64,000 nt of DNA from Heligmosomoides polygyrus polygyrus (GCA_947396885.1 OX377202.1:10044001-10108000), one strand, 5' to 3'; shown: positions 1 to 11,985, counted from the stretch's first letter. The notes: generated by a model from the letters alone, not told the origin. Made by a program: numbers and translations.

Positions 1-315
1 TGATGCCGTCCGATCTTTTAATGCGTTATACGCTTAGCTCTTTTCTTCGCTTTAACACAAATTTTGATTGATTATTTTTTTTCTAGAAATAAAATTTTTA
101 TAAAATTATTGCACTTATTGAGGCAGGTAGACAAATAATTTCAAAAAAAGTTATGACAAATTTTTCTTGATCAAAAAATTATTTTAACCATCTTATTGCG
201 TCTGCATTTTAACCTGCCTGAAGGTTAAAATGCAGACGTAATGAAGCTAGTTTAGAAGAGTGTCCAATTTGATTTCAAAAGTGTTTAGTTCGATGTAGAA
301 ATGGTACATTAGGCT
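1..315. repeat. Right half of a palindromic repeat (family P), cut by the window edge
   Basis: The block around 250-310 has the family P signature: runs of 'gtccaatttgatttcaaaa' followed by a 'gatgtagaaatggta' end. The same layout occurs at 11205-11985, 28790-29667, 41150-41936 and 41937-43116. The preceding A/T-rich tract (60-190) matches the inner arm of those copies. The left arm lies outside the window. No coding capacity is seen. Confidence 0.6.
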
Positions 316-392
316 GGTGGAGAAGTTTCCCGCCACTTTTACGACTTTTTTCAAAATCATCTTCTCCAATACATTCAAAAAATAACAAATAT

Positions 393-1535
393 ATGAACCG
401 CTATTATCTTACGTCCATCGACCTGAAGAAGGCATTCGACTCCGTCGAGACTGAAGCGGTCCTCGAAGCTCTGCTCACTCATGGCGTTCCTACTCAGTAC
501 ATCAGAGTCCATCGAGAGCTGTACAGTGGATTCACCACCAAGAACTCTCCATTCTACAACGACGTCGTCATCGACGTAAGGAGAGGGGTTCGGCAAGGGG
601 ATACCATAACCTCGAAGCTCTTCAGCGCCACCCTCGAAAACGTCATGCGGGAACTAGAATGGGAAGACATGGGAGTGAAGGTCGACGGCCGGCAATTACA
701 TCATCTTCGCTTCGCTGACGACATCGTACTCATAACACCGAGCATCAGCCAGGCGGAGCGAATGCTGGCCGCCTTCGATCGTGTATGTGGGAATGTTGGA
801 CTGCAGCTGAATCTTACGAAGACGATGTTCATGAGGAACGGACGGGTTTCTGATGCCCCATTCTCGCTCAACGGAACGAACGTCTCCGAATGCTCCAGCT
901 ACGTGTATCTTGGCCGCGAAGTCAACATGGCTAACGATCTAGCACCAGAGTTGAGCAGGAGGAAACGAGCGGCTTGGGGAGCTTTCAAGAGCGTCGAAGA
1001 AGTCGCGAAGAAGACGAAGAACGTCCGACTCCGTGCCCACCTATTCGACTCTACCGTTCTTCCTGCCCTAACATATGCCTCAGAGACCTGGGCTATACGA
1101 AAGCAGGATGAACACGCGATCAGCATCGCGCAGCGTGGAATCGAGAGGACGATGCTCGGAGTGACACGACTCACGCAAGTGAGAGAAGGCCTCCGGAGTT
1201 CCGAGCTTTGCCGACGTTCGAAGATCAGAGACGCTGTCGCATGGGCCAAGTTGTCGAAAATTAGGTGGGCCGGCCACGTAATGCGCTTCGTAGACACCCG
1301 CTGGACGAGAGCCGTCACAGATTGGATTCCGCGGGATGTCAAAAGAACACCAGGACGCCCACCAACGCGTTGGTCGGACTTCTTCGTGAAAGCCCTGAAC
1401 GACCGATATGACGCTCTTCGTGTCCCTCGAGCAAGGAGGATCCATTGGACCACTCTGGCACGCGACAGGGACGAATGGAGACGCTGCTGGAGCCCGCTCG
1501 AGCAAGTCGATGATCAACGGGACGACAGATGGTAG
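393..1535 (+). CDS. 5'-truncated RTE-type non-LTR reverse transcriptase
   Basis: This frame of 380 residues holds the palm and C-terminal part of a LINE reverse transcriptase, which copies its own RNA into DNA at a nicked genomic target. Visible motifs: 'DLKKAFDSV' (first catalytic Asp) at about residues 10-18, '[13 protein letters not shown]' at about 65-77 and 'FADDIVLI' (catalytic Asp pair) at about 107-114. The C-terminal thumb/connection region ends in a [19 protein letters not shown] stretch typical of RTE elements. The apurinic endonuclease domain and the first RT motifs are missing, and a stop lies just upstream, so the copy is 5' truncated, as LINEs usually are. The first Met is probably internal to the ancestral protein. 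The body has no internal stop, suggesting a young insertion. A degenerate sister copy lies at 14900-16140. Confidence 0.85.
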   Translation: MNRYYLTSIDLKKAFDSVETEAVLEALLTHGVPTQYIRVHRELYSGFTTKNSPFYNDVVIDVRRGVRQGDTITSKLFSATLENVMRELEWEDMGVKVDGRQLHHLRFADDIVLITPSISQAERMLAAFDRVCGNVGLQLNLTKTMFMRNGRVSDAPFSLNGTNVSECSSYVYLGREVNMANDLAPELSRRKRAAWGAFKSVEEVAKKTKNVRLRAHLFDSTVLPALTYASETWAIRKQDEHAISIAQRGIERTMLGVTRLTQVREGLRSSELCRRSKIRDAVAWAKLSKIRWAGHVMRFVDTRWTRAVTDWIPRDVKRTPGRPPTRWSDFFVKALNDRYDALRVPRARRIHWTTLARDRDEWRRCWSPLEQVDDQRDDRW

Positions 1536-2066
1536 GTGATTATCGACAACATATTGCCAATTTTCGTGTATCTTTGGACACCGCTTCTATAGAAATTTTG
1601 GCGTTTTGAGGAGAAGAAGTCGGTGATGCATTTTTTGAGCTGTTCCACATCTTTCTGTCTCGTCAATGTATAGCGAACGAAACAGATGATAGTCTGTCTG
1701 AGCGAAGTCTAATGGATGGGCCAGTACAAGCTTTGGGGCTTTTCTGAGTTCCCTTCACAAGGTGTGGAAGAGCGTTGTTGTGGAGAAAAAAGACCAGTCC
1801 TGTTTTCCACGCAGAACCGCAGATTCAGTTTCTTGCAGTAGACTTCGGCGTAGCAGTAGAGTGGAAGCAAATGCGCTACTACCCTGGCTATACTACACCA
1901 GCCTAAAGGGTAAAACTTGTTGTACCACGGCGAAAATAGTTAAAGTTATTCATTAAGGCCGTTAAATGCTGTCATGTAAAGCTGGTTGGATGGTCGCGCT
2001 AGACATTAGGATTGATCCATAATTATTTTTGCAGAATTTTCGTTTTTTTTAACTTTGAACCTTTAG

Positions 2067-3254
2067 CGATGTGCTGCGATGGTGACAGAAAAATCACTGA
2101 ACGAATATTCCCGCCTCTACCCACGGCTAAAGGACATTCGGGAGCTGTCGGTGCAGATCGCCCTTGATGTAAGTTTTTGTACATGTTTTCTTCTTCTCTG
2201 GAGAATATGTAGTTCATCGCATCCAGAAGTATTAAGTGAAATATAACTTGTCAGTTAGCGTATGTTGTGCCACACGATGGGTATTCCCCTCCCTGGGCCT
2301 GACGCTTCTACTTCACGTCCTCTTCAGAGGCTTGAACGTGGAGCTTAAGCTTACCTTGCGCTATAGTAATCGCTCAATGAATGCGAAATGCGACACTGGT
2401 TATAAGCGGTATTGTATGTCCTCACTTCACATTCCTGATGGCAACCTTGAGCTTTGTCTCACTAGGAGATCAAGTTCCGCTGGAGCTTTTCAATGTGGCC
2501 TATGGAGGGCTACAGGAATCGTGCGAGAAGCGCAGTAATGGTTCTCAAAATTTCTTTTGACACTTAAGACACTAATGCAGGTTGAACCGATTCAAACGTC
2601 GCGCCAACCAAGGCCTATATGCCTCTGGGGTCTGGCAGTCCATCGGTTTTACGCCACTAGTCATTGTGGAGGTAGAATATGCGATCGAATGCGTTCTATG
2701 ATATCGGTTAGAATTGGGCTGCATGGCGCAGTCCATAGAGATCATTGCTAAATTAACATCACCTTTATCCTTTATCCTCCAGTTGTAAGGAGTCTTCCGT
2801 TCTGGGGCCTGACTCATCAACGACTTACAGGAATTTAAGGAGAAATTGCAACCGAAATTCCTGAGAAAAAAAAAACGCGAACGCGCCTTATCAACAGGCG
2901 ATATGGTTAAATGTTGGCGTTATCAGGAATTTCTGCTGTACTTTCTCCGTTAAATCTCGGTAAGACGTTTGATGAATCTGGCTCCTGGTTTCAGATTGGC
3001 AACCATTTCTACGAAAACAACCTGGCCATGCTGCATCCCGAACCGGAAGATAAGGTCTGTCTTTCACTCCGCTTTCTTCATTCATAACCGGTCAGTGTGA
3101 GCGCCGCCTATTGCAGGAGATGTTCATTCGTCAGAAGATCTACAACTACGAATACGAGCCATCGATCAACGATTTGTACGACTGGCCGGAGAAGGACACG
3201 CGGCAAGGATTTCCAGTGCCAGAGTTGTCTCGCATGTCCATGGATGACGACTAA
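2067..3254 (+). CDS. Malic enzyme paralog, last three exons (5' part outside the window)
   Basis: Exons are 2067-2168, 2995-3054 and 3117-3254 (TAA). Acceptors are ctttag, tttcag and ttgcag; donors are gtaagt and gtctgt. Malic enzyme converts malate to pyruvate and CO2 with reduction of NAD(P). The reading frame gives the conserved C-terminal end: '[15 protein letters not shown]', 'AMLHPEPEDK', then an 'EMFIRQKIYNYEYEP' block ending in 'SRMSMDDD'. Lengths (102, 60, 138) and splice phases equal the last three exons of the complete gene at 52121-60717, with residue differences such as QKIYNYEYEP against QQIYTVEYDE, so this is a diverged paralog in the same orientation. No upstream exons are seen in 1-2066, which is repeat-rich, so the catalytic body must lie to the left, or this is a 3' fragment. 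Splice sites and frame are intact. Confidence 0.88.
2802..2990. repeat. MITE family A copy in an intron of the upstream malic enzyme
   Basis: The ends are inverted: 'ggggcctgactcatcaacga' on the left and 'tttgatgaatctggctcc' on the right, with inner arms also complementary (aggaatttaaggagaa against ttctccgttaaatctcgg). At least seven further copies occur in the window. It sits directly before the acceptor of the penultimate exon, whose tttcag falls within a few bases of its right end. Confidence 0.8.
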
Positions 3255-3387
3255 AAGGAGTACTGAAGAGAGGATTTAGGGGTGGATAATATCCATAGTA
3301 GTCTCCTAAGTGGAAGCTAATGATTGATGCAAGTTATAGATTATTTATAGGGTTTAGTGGAAAATGTCTAGGTTAAATCGGTGTGTT

Positions 3388-3393
3388 AATAAA
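3388..3393 (+). other. Polyadenylation signal of the upstream malic enzyme
   Basis: A canonical AATAAA lies 134 bases after the TAA at 3252-3254, on the same strand, at a plausible nematode 3' UTR distance. Confidence 0.6.
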
Positions 3394-4130
3394 GCTTTAA
3401 ATTTTGATTGGTTCCAGTATTGGCAAAGGGGTTGTGGGGATGCGCCGTGTATTCCACTCCGGTAAGATGTCGCAGAGGTTCTCTGGACACAGTATTGTTG
3501 CTTGAGGTTAGCGAAATAGAGAATTCCTGTTCTTTATTCCTTTACAGGCTCACATTGCCTCCACGAGATCACCTAGAAGAAGAAAGCATGGCGTATCCCA
3601 AAAGAGATAGATTGTCGCTGTTACTCGTCCTTTTATTCTTATTCCTCTACAATCCCAGGCTAGTGAAAGGAGCTTAGAGAAGTGTTGATCTTACTTGGCC
3701 AGAAAAAAAGATACGATATGCCATTGGAACGGTGTATTATGAACTACCTACAACTTACATCTGGGCCTAAAGAAGAGTTTTTATAAATATTCATTCAGAC
3801 GTGTAAATATTTACTATTTACTACTTTACTTACAGAAGCAAAAATTTGACCATTACAATTCAACGCAGAAGAACTACTAGTTACTCTGGGAGAATCTGCC
3901 AATGAGTCTCTTAAACTGGCCATGAGATAATAAATTGGGGAGCACGTGTCGTTTTTAATAATGTACTGTATAAACAAACTTTTTCCATTTTATACTACTA
4001 AGTAACTGAAGATAGCTCTAGAAATTCTTGATAAAGGCCTACGACTTCTCTGATGGGTAGCGTGACCCCTTCTCTGGCAAAAAGATGACCTCGGTGGGTG
4101 CTATTTTTCCAGCGTCTCTCGACATTGAAC
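3394..4130. other. No gene seen
   Basis: 3' flank of the upstream malic enzyme. Short open frames occur on both strands but none shows a recognisable domain, splice structure or repeat membership. Confidence 0.5.
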
Positions 4131-4134
4131 CCGA

Positions 4135-4290
4135 TGTTCAAGGCATGAGTGACGCTGTCAGCTCACAGTATGGCCGATTTCAGGACCCCTGCACGATTCG
4201 TCATCGGCCGAACCCGAACCCATCAACGCTCGGGTGTCAGTTGAGGTCGTTAGCCGCTGCGCCAATGACCTCACGTGGCTGCGCTGCCTT
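4135..4290 (-). repeat. Possible tRNA-derived SINE remnant
   Basis: The reverse complement contains 'TGGCGCAGCGGCTAACG', which resembles a pol III A box, and about 30 bases later 'GGGTTCGGGTTC', which resembles a B box. Acceptor-stem pairing is poor, so this is a tRNA-like relic rather than a tRNA gene. Confidence 0.4.
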
Positions 4291-4364
4291 CTGACATTCC
4301 ATTAAGCAGTGCAAGGGCGCGCGCACGTTGGATTTTTGACCTTTAAAGGATCAAAGGAAAAGAT

Positions 4365-4530
4365 CGGCGTTGATCGACCTCTTTGCGGGGTGCGCCACGC
4401 GCTTTCACTTCCACGGGATGTCGTGGATTCAATTTGAACATATATTTGGCCTATGCCTTATCTCGCGGTAGACAGCCAATGGACATGTCAGTGTGTTATT
4501 CTTCCCAGACAAGTCTGGTGCCAAGTTCCG
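4365..4530 (+). repeat. Dispersed repeat B, partial copy
   Basis: Carries 'ggtgcgccacgcgctttcac', 'acgggatgtcgtgg' and 'cccagacaagtctggt', the landmarks of a repeat of about 280 bases also present at 16688-16992, 30238-30480, 34888-35165, 36016-36290 and 47445-49128. It is more diverged than those copies and is 3' truncated. Confidence 0.65.
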
Positions 4531-5232
4531 ACCTCGGAGAGATGGAGTGCTTTTTAGGCGTGAGCGTGACATGAACTTTCAAGCGATTCGGTCTACATCC
4601 GGCAGCTAGTGCCCTCTTCCGATTGAGCTGTTTTTACTCACTTTTTGCTCTTTTAACAAAACCTTTTCAGTTCAATTATAGGTGCAAACGCTTTAATACC
4701 TTTTTTTGAAAAGGACGGAACGGGACCTAGTGAATTAAGAAATATCCTCTAACCTCGACCAGCATCCTGTGTAAACTATAAAAACGACATAAAAAAGGGA
4801 ATTTACTCTAAGACCCCTGATTTCAAAAAATTTGAATAAAAAAAATAACGGATGGACATCCAAACAAGTTTGGGCTAAATGGGATGCCGACCCCGTCTAG
4901 CGATTTGCTTGAGCCAGCGTTGACAAAGTCTTCGCTCGTCCCTGTTGCGTGCCAAAATAGCCCAAGGACAACAAGTGGCATTGCCTACGCCTTTCCTCAT
5001 CTAATTGATGAGTTGTTTATTCTCTCGAACAGGCGCCATCACCCTCACCACTTGCTTTGGTCGGTAGAGTGGACCAGGTCTTACTTGTTAATGAAACAAA
5101 TCTAGCATCAAGCGCAGTTATGCCGTAGAACTCGTTAGATGACGAATTTTCGTTTCGAAATAAAATTCTAACAAAGGCATCGAAGGCAAGTCATGGGCTA
5201 GGAGAGGGGCTACTGGTGCAACCTACCACATA
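4531..5232. other. No gene seen
   Basis: A/T-rich intergenic DNA without recognisable coding, repeat or RNA features. Confidence 0.4.
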
Positions 5233-5850
5233 TATTAGGTTGTCCCATAAGTCCCCGCCATTTTTTCAATGATTCACTGCAGATTTCGCCGGCGGTCTCT
5301 TGCATAGCGCTGCATAGCTTCAAAAGAGAATGATTTGCTCTATCAGAGCATGTATTGCATTTCTTTTTTCATCATGGATTTTGTCAATTTTTAGGTCGTT
5401 GAAGTGAAAAGTGAAAAAGTGGAAAAGTAGTCATTTGCGCACTTGTTCTCTCCGCTTAGGTTTGTAGTTTCTTGCGCAGTTTTTTACAGCAGTTGGAAGA
5501 CAATGTTCTGTACTACAAGAATACGTGTTGCTCCTATTTTCTCACTTGCCCTTTATTGATTTTTAGGCCAACAAATTGGGAATTCCGACTTTTCCGTCCG
5601 AATTTTTGCCAAAACTCCGGTTCTGTGGCTGGACTTTTTTGCTTGGTTTTATATGTTGGTGTTATAACAAAGAAATATTCTGTTGCAGAGTCTCTTGCTC
5701 AGTCTGGAACACCCCCGTTCTGATTTGAAGACTGTTCTTGGTTCGAGACGTATCAAATTCGATTTGGAAGATGTTCTGTTTCATTTCAAAAGCGTCAAAC
5801 CTGGTAGAGAAGTGTTCAGCTTGGTACAAAGGGTGCACGGAATAGCACGG

Positions 5851-5961
5851 CTTAAGGCCGCCACAGACTTCTGCGGCGCCGCTGGAGGCGAGCTCTGCGT
5901 CTCTGCCCTATGGTTAAGCATAGGGCAGCGGCGCCGCCGAGCGGCTGTGGCGGCCTTTAGC
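5851..5961. repeat. MITE family C copy
   Basis: GC-rich palindrome with ends 'ttaaggccgccacag' and 'ctgtggcggcctttag', and a core around 'ctctgccctatggttaagca'. A related copy is at 50171-50321. Confidence 0.75.
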
Positions 5962-6335
5962 CGAGCACCCCGCTCCTAAGAGGGGATTCCAAAAATTGTT
6001 CAAGAAAGACATGCTATTGATTGATTACAGGCGCAGCTTCGACAGTGGAAATTCGCTCGCAGCTCGTTCTCTACCGAAAACTTCACGCCACTCCGCCTGC
6101 GGCGCTGCTCCGTATAGCTCCCGGGTTGCGAGCTCGTGATAACATGGGCTACGAAAGCGCTGGCGATGAGCTGGAGGAAATTGTGAAGCAGCGTTAGAAG
6201 TAACGTGCTAGAAGACATCCTCTTCATCACTTCGGAGGCCATGTGAAGCATCATTCAAGAGTGTTACGTTTATAATTACATTTTTCCTTATTGTTTCCCT
6301 TCTGGGGTCGGCTTCGTCAACGACTTACTGCAATT

Positions 6336-9004
6336 ACTGCATCCCTCAACTGATTTTTCGAAAATGTGCAAATACATTACAATACCCACTAGCTATGATT
6401 TTTAATATCTCCCTAGCTCTAGGTCAAGTTCCGATAATTTGGAAGGACTCCATAGTGACACCAATTCCTAAGAACAATAATGCATCTTCACTGTCTGATT
6501 TCAGACCTATCAGCATATGTCCAACCGCTGGCAAGGTTTTGGAAAAAAAGTGTGCGAGATAAGCTGTACGACTGGTTTTCAATACACCATGTAGTCCCAA
6601 AAGAGCAGCACGGTTTCACACCGGAAGCTTCTACAGAAACCCTTGTTTGTGACTCCATATATGACTGGCACACAGCGTTGAATCAAGCGAAGTCGGTTGA
6701 TGTTATCTTTTTTGATCTTTCAAAAGCATTCGACAGAGTAAGCCACATTAAGCTTCTTCAAAAGCTTGCTAGCTTCGGTATTCGTGAGCCAATTTTAAAA
6801 TGGTTATCAGCCTATTTGTGTGAGCGTCACATGACGGTAAAAGTTGGAAACAGCTTTTCAAACAGACATCTTTGCCCGAGTGGTGTACCTCAAGGTGGAG
6901 TACTTTCTCCTCTGCTTTTCTCAGCGTATACAGCTGACTTGCCACAAATTCTGAAGGTGCATCCTAGTTTGGAGGTAAAAATTTTCGCAGATGATATAAG
7001 AATTTACTGTGCCTACGATTCTTCAAATCAATGTTTTGCTCAAGAATATGTTTCAAACTCCATACGAAGTATGATGGAGTGGTCCAGTAAGTGGAAGATC
7101 CCAGTAAATCTAGCAAAAACGGTACATTTACATTTAGGACCCTATCCACCACCATCGTATAAGTTTAATGAAATTAGAATAAGACATGAGGATCATGTGA
7201 GAGATTTGTGAATTGTTGTGGACACTTTCTTAGAGTTCCAAAAGCATTTAGAAGCTATTGCAAGAAAAGCACTAGCATCACTTTTTACCATACTCAGAAG
7301 CGTCCAATGTAGTGATCCGAAGTTTTTGATTAGGTTGTACAACACATATGTCCTTCCTCAGTTGGAGTATTGTTCGACAGTATGGAGTCCCTGTATTAAG
7401 AAACATGTACTGCTGTTAGAAAAAGTTCAGAAGACGTTCACAAAGATTGTATTTTACAGGGCTTTTCCTAATCCTAACTACCCACAATGCCTTCCATCTT
7501 ATAGAGACCGCCTCCAAATACTTGGTATGAAGAGTCTCAAATATAGAAGAGTAGTCAGGGATTTGACATTTTGTTTTCGCATTTTACTCATGGAGGTTAA
7601 GCTTAGTGTCAGTAAATATTGGGTTTTGAAGCCATGTCGTGGGAGAACAGCAGGGATTGCCATTGAGCATCGTAAACTGAACATCCACTTGAACAAACCT
7701 GTATTTAACTCATTTTTCATACGAACAACAAGGTGGTTGAATCAACTTTCCTTGGACTTAGTATCGAGCAGAAGCTCTAGGGAATTTAGACGTAAGCTGA
7801 AAAAGCTCGATGTTTTGGAAATGCTTCAAATCGAGGACGTCGGTTAGTTTCCTTTTTTCTCTTTTCTGAACCTAGGGTCTGTGGGTGATAACCTAGTGAA
7901 ACATCTCTGGGTTGTCATTTGTCGGATCTTGTCAGCCTTTGAAATGCTAGAAAACCTCACCTGGACTATTTTAGGTGTGTCAACTGCTTGTGCGCTTCGA
8001 TTGAAGCATGGTTGAGAGTCGAGTATTCCACTAGAGCAAAACAGGCTAAATGTGTTTAATTTTACTTTCAATTAAGCATTTCATAGCTCTTTTTTTCAGC
8101 CCCCAGTGTATAGGTCAACGACGTTTCGTAAATGCGCAGTGAGCTACGCTCGGCGAGATACCTCAAGAGTTGTAACTTTGAACTTGTATCTTCATGTGTC
8201 TTAAGTTGCGGGAGCTGAATATAAGAATCACATTTCTCCGGTTGGCCGCTCATCTTCAGAAATGTTTTTTTAACCATTTGACCAATGTTTTTGTTACATA
8301 GTGCCTGCATGTTGTTCTTGTTTTCAGAGGTTTCGAAGCTCTTTACTGTTTTTTCCTACTGCTTTCATTTTACTCCGTGTCGGCTTTCTCTTAGAAGAAG
8401 TTCTAGGTTTGCATTACCTAAGCGTAGTCCCTATTGTTAATTTTTTTTAAATATTTTTTTGAAATCCTCTTATTTTTTATTTTTGTGACTTCTTGGCCCG
8501 TATCGATATATCAAATCAAGGTGCGTGCTCCCTTCTATGCCATCGCCCGGGGTGCGTACTAGTTTAAAGAGGTCCTTGAGATACAGAACCCGCCCCGGAA
8601 TCGTGCGTATAGAAGGCCGTAGGCAAAGCGCATTCTATAGTTTCGAGGGCAGGATGTCTTTATTGAAAAACGTTCTTTCTAAGCTTATATTCCTTTTTTA
8701 AGGCTTTTACTAATTCCCAAATGCTGGACTACTCTTCGGCAGGGTGAACACTAGCCCTCACTAGATGCTGGAAAGCCTTGGCGGATCACTTCTTGCTGGT
8801 CTAAAAAACCATGTCGTAATTTCTTGCTCATTTCTTTTCTTTTTTTCTTTGCTGTCTTTGGAGTTTGCTTATGAGTTTTTCAGTTCATTAGTTTTTTGTC
8901 TTTTGTTGTCACACTTTCTAACGATTGCTTTTTTTAGTGCTTGGTATTGGCGCACTTTTATGTGCTTTGAATAAATAAATAAATGAATAAATAAATAAAT
9001 AAAT
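6336..9004 (+). mobile_element. CR1/jockey-type LINE, 5' truncated, with 3' UTR and AAAT-rich tail
   Basis: The reverse transcriptase runs from about 6340 to 7847. An early frame carries 'DSIVTPIPKNNNASSLSDF' and 'RPISICP' (RT motifs 1-2). At a run of seven A (6543-6549) the frame shifts and continues with 'FFDLSKAFDRVSH', 'SGVPQGGVLSPLLF' and 'FADDIRIY'. A TGA at 7209-7211 interrupts that frame, which continues to the stop at 7845-7847 through a thumb region with 'LYNTYVLPQLEYCSTVWSP'. The roughly 1.15 kb that follows behaves as 3' UTR and ends in an ATAAATAAAT tail at about 8969-9005. The MITE flanks fix both insertion points. One frameshift and one stop make it inactive. The clade is judged from the motif style only. 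Confidence 0.8.
8520..8650. repeat. Dispersed repeat E
   Basis: Shares 'gtttaaagaggtccttgaga' and following text (tatagaaggccgta) with 30725-30830. It lies within the putative LINE 3' UTR, so one copy may be part of a related LINE tail or an older insertion. Confidence 0.5.
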
Positions 9005-9179
9005 AATTTAACAGAGATTTTACAGGCTAAATTCCTGAAAAAACGCGTCTTTTCAACAGGCGATATGGTGAAACCCCAGCGTTCTCAGGAATATCGGCTG
9101 TAAATTCTCCGTCAAATTGCTCTAAATCGTTGACGAATCCGGTCCCTGGTCTGATAACACACTGGCACTATTGTACTTT

Positions 9180-9600
9180 TAGGACTTCAGAGATCGAGGA
9201 GAGGTCGAAATTTTTTTTGCACAAACTTCGCCCAGAGGGTTCTTTACGGTGCTGATCACGAATCTAACATCCGTTTTTGAAATTTCGGCCGATTACGGTA
9301 GGTTACGGTAAATACGGGTGACTAAGGCTGCCAAGCTCCTAATCTCCGATTTCACGCGAACGTGGCTCAGGGAGGCCATTTAGGTGCTGATTACGAATCT
9401 GAGATCCGTAGATCCGTTTTTGAAATTTGGGCCGACTACGGTAGGCAGCACTATTGTACTTTCGGGACTCAGGAGGTCGAGGAGAAGTCGAAAAAAATTT
9501 TGCCCAAACTTCGTCCAGGCGGTGATTTGCGGTGCTGATCACGAATCTAACATCCGTTTAACAAGCCTAATTGTCGGTTTCGCCCAAACCTCGTCTAGTC
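9180..9600. repeat. Helitron-related tandem blocks
   Basis: About three diverged copies of a block containing 'gctgatcacgaatctaacat', 'ccgattacggtaggtta' and 'gtgactaaggctgcc'. The same block occurs twice in the Helitron-like element (about 21360-21500 and 22500-22640), which suggests a related element or fragment here. Confidence 0.55.
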
Positions 9601-10639
9601 GTTTGGAGGAGGATGTCTTGCTCAGTAGGAATTTGTGTCGCGTTTATTGGCTCACGCTGATTTCTGTCGAATATCAACAACTGAAGAAGGAGAAGGAGTT
9701 GTTGGTGAAGACGATTTTCCTCTTTTTGGCCTTCTGTTGATATTCAATAGAAATCAATAAACGCTACACATATTCTCATAGAGCAAGACATTTTCTTTCG
9801 AATGACATATAACACCAATCCAAAAAGTCCAACCACAGAGCAGGAGCTGTCGGCAAAAATAACCATCCTCCTTCGGACGTCCCAATTTGATGACCTAAAA
9901 ATCAATAAAGGACAAATGAACAAATAGCAGTAACACATATTCTTGTAGAACAGAATATTGTCTTCCAAGTATTATAAAAAACTGCGCAAAAAAATGACAA
10001 ACCTAAGCGGAAGTGCGCAAATGGCTACTTCTTCACTTCTTCACTATTCACTTCAACGACCTAAAAATTGACAAAATTCATGATGAAAAAAGAAAAGCAA
10101 TACATGTTCTGATAGAGCAAATCATTCTCTTTCGAAAGCTATGCAGCGCTGCAAGAGACCGCCGGCGAAGCCTGCAGTGAATCGTTGAAAAAAACGGCGG
10201 GGACTTACGGGACAACCTAATAGAAAGGCTAATCCCTCCGTCTGCCGCATAGCATTGTCTGTCCGTCCATCCGACGGTTAAAATTGGTACAATAGCGTGA
10301 GGAAGTACTTACTATCCCGATCGAGACGCGTCAGTTAACTTTCAAGGTGGGAATTAAACAAACTGACCGCCAATGGGTAGGCTTCACAACAAGTGGACAA
10401 TATCGACAGCATTTATCGATTTTTTCCAGAGTGACCGTTTGTGGGATCGCGTGGACACATTTGCTGATGGACAGCAATGAATTATCCTAATTAATGAGAA
10501 ATTCAATGTTCCTAAAACTTCCCTATCACTTCGCATTTAGGTCTTCCTAGGAGGTGACAATAGGTTTTGCAATGCTTTATTGGGCGATGACGCTTCATCA
10601 AAATGTGGAATCTCCGTAATTCCATTGAGCTAAAACTAA

Positions 10640-10745
10640 ACAAGTGTCAGCGATTCGAGCAGGGTTCGAGTCCTGCCTAGTGCAAGAGTTTTGATCGCAA
10701 CAAAACATCATGTAACGACATATAGCCTTTATATCAGCCGCTCCT
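10640..10745 (+). repeat. tRNA-derived SINE, 5' truncated
   Basis: Contains a pol III B box, 'gggttcgagtcctgcc', followed by the SINE-specific body 'gttttgatcgcaacaaaaca'. The body is shared with the copies at 26060-26206 and 29995-30115 (both reversed). The A-box half is not clear. Confidence 0.7.
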
Positions 10746-11200
10746 TGGTTAAAAACTAGTGTATTAAAGCCTCAGTGAAAATTGCGGATGATGCAGAAGC
10801 TCCAAACAAAACAGCATCGACGCCGCCGTGGACGAGAATGTCAACAATTCGCTAAAAATGAACTTCTCAATTTATTTAGCTGAGCAAGACATGTACTTTT
10901 CATGCTACAGATATGTATTCAGCCCAAGCTCAGGAGAAAGTCCTTTTCCTGGAATATCCTGCAAATTCTAGACGAGAGAAGCGAAGGCTTCCTCTTATGA
11001 ATCTGTATTGACCTTCTTCCACTTTTTGACGCCCCGCCTCCTTGGCCTTTTTCCTTCTGCGGACAGATGTCCTCAAAAGGAAAGATGCGGATCTCAACTA
11101 CATCTGTTATGAAGTTCTAGGATGTTCTGACGCCCCGTCTTCTATCTGTCATCAGAAGGAAAGACATCATCGGGAATCCAAGAATTCAAGAGGCTGTGAT
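10746..11200. other. No gene seen
   Basis: No recognisable coding or repeat feature. Two similar stretches ('tgacgccccgcctc' near 11030 and 'tgacgccccgtctt' near 11130) hint at a short local duplication of about 100 bases. Confidence 0.4.
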
Positions 11201-11204
11201 ATAT

Positions 11205-11985
11205 GCATATGTAGCATTTTCACGTCGAGTTGGGCACCTTTCAAATCAAATTGGATGCCCTTCTTGGCTAGCTTAAGATTTTTGAAATCAAAGCGAACTT
11301 CCCAAATCGAAAAGAGCTTCTTTTGAATTAGACTAAATACTCTCCAAAAAAGGTTAGGATAATTTTTTGTACAAGAAAAAAATTTAGTATGACTTTCTTT
11401 GAAAATTTAATTTACTTCCCAATAAGAGAACACATAGTTTGAAATTTTATAAAATTCTCGTTTTCTTAAAAAATAATGGTTTATAGTTTGTTTTAAAGAG
11501 GAATGACGGCAACGTTTGGTGCCAAACAAAAATTTTGCGCCATGAACTCATCCAAGGCGTCGGGATTTCCACACGTTTGATAGTAAAAATGCTGTTTGCA
11601 TAGAGTTTCGCACCTGTAAAAAAGATAACAAAAGCAATTGTAAGGAACACACATATTCACACTTTGATGCTTCATGTCAGCAGCATTTACACTATCAAAC
11701 AAATAAAAGCCACGAAGAGCTTTAGAGTGCATGGCGCAATCTGGTTTTTTAATGCACTAAATCGTTGACGTTTTGATGCGCTTTGAAACAAAGTTTAGTT
11801 TATTATTTTTCTTTAAAAATTAAATTTTTATAAAATTTACAGTCTTTCGAGCAGCTGTACTAAAAAATTTCAAAAAGTTCTATCAAATTTTCTTTAAATA
11901 AAATCTTGATCTAAACATCATAGAGAGTCTGCAATTTACTCTGTAAGAAGTTTGTTTCGATTTGAAACATGTTCAATTTGATCTC
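11205..11985. repeat. Palindromic repeat family P, copy 2
   Basis: The left end has 'tagcattttcacgtcgag' and 'tcaaatcaaattgg'; the right end carries the complementary 'catgttcaatttgat'. A/T-rich arms with 'ttttataaaatt' pair across the centre near 11500-11700. No transposase. Confidence 0.6.

Larger units (their letters stand above)
6304..9147. repeat. MITE family A copy split by a LINE (6304-6335 and 9005-9147)
   Basis: The left fragment 'ggggtcggcttcgtcaacga' through 'cttactgcaatt' stops at 6335. The right fragment resumes at 9005 with 'aatttaacagagatttta' and runs to 'gacgaatccggtccc'. Joined, they give the family A layout seen intact at 13267-13447. The 2.67 kb between is the LINE at 6336-9004. 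Confidence 0.7.
5235..10220. mobile_element. 5-kb unit bounded by long inverted TIR arms
   Basis: The left arm (5235-5710) begins 'TTAGGTTGTCCCATAAGTCC' after a TA; the right arm (about 9760-10220, reversed) ends with the complement followed by TA. The arms match over most of about 460 bases. No transposase is found between them; the interior holds a MITE, a LINE and Helitron-related repeats. It may be one composite or foldback element with TA target duplication, or two independent solo ends of a mariner-like family that happen to face each other. Confidence 0.5.

Noticed and set aside
5235..10220. Autonomous transposon with its own transposase
   Set aside because: The only enzyme inside is the reverse transcriptase of a LINE nested in a MITE.
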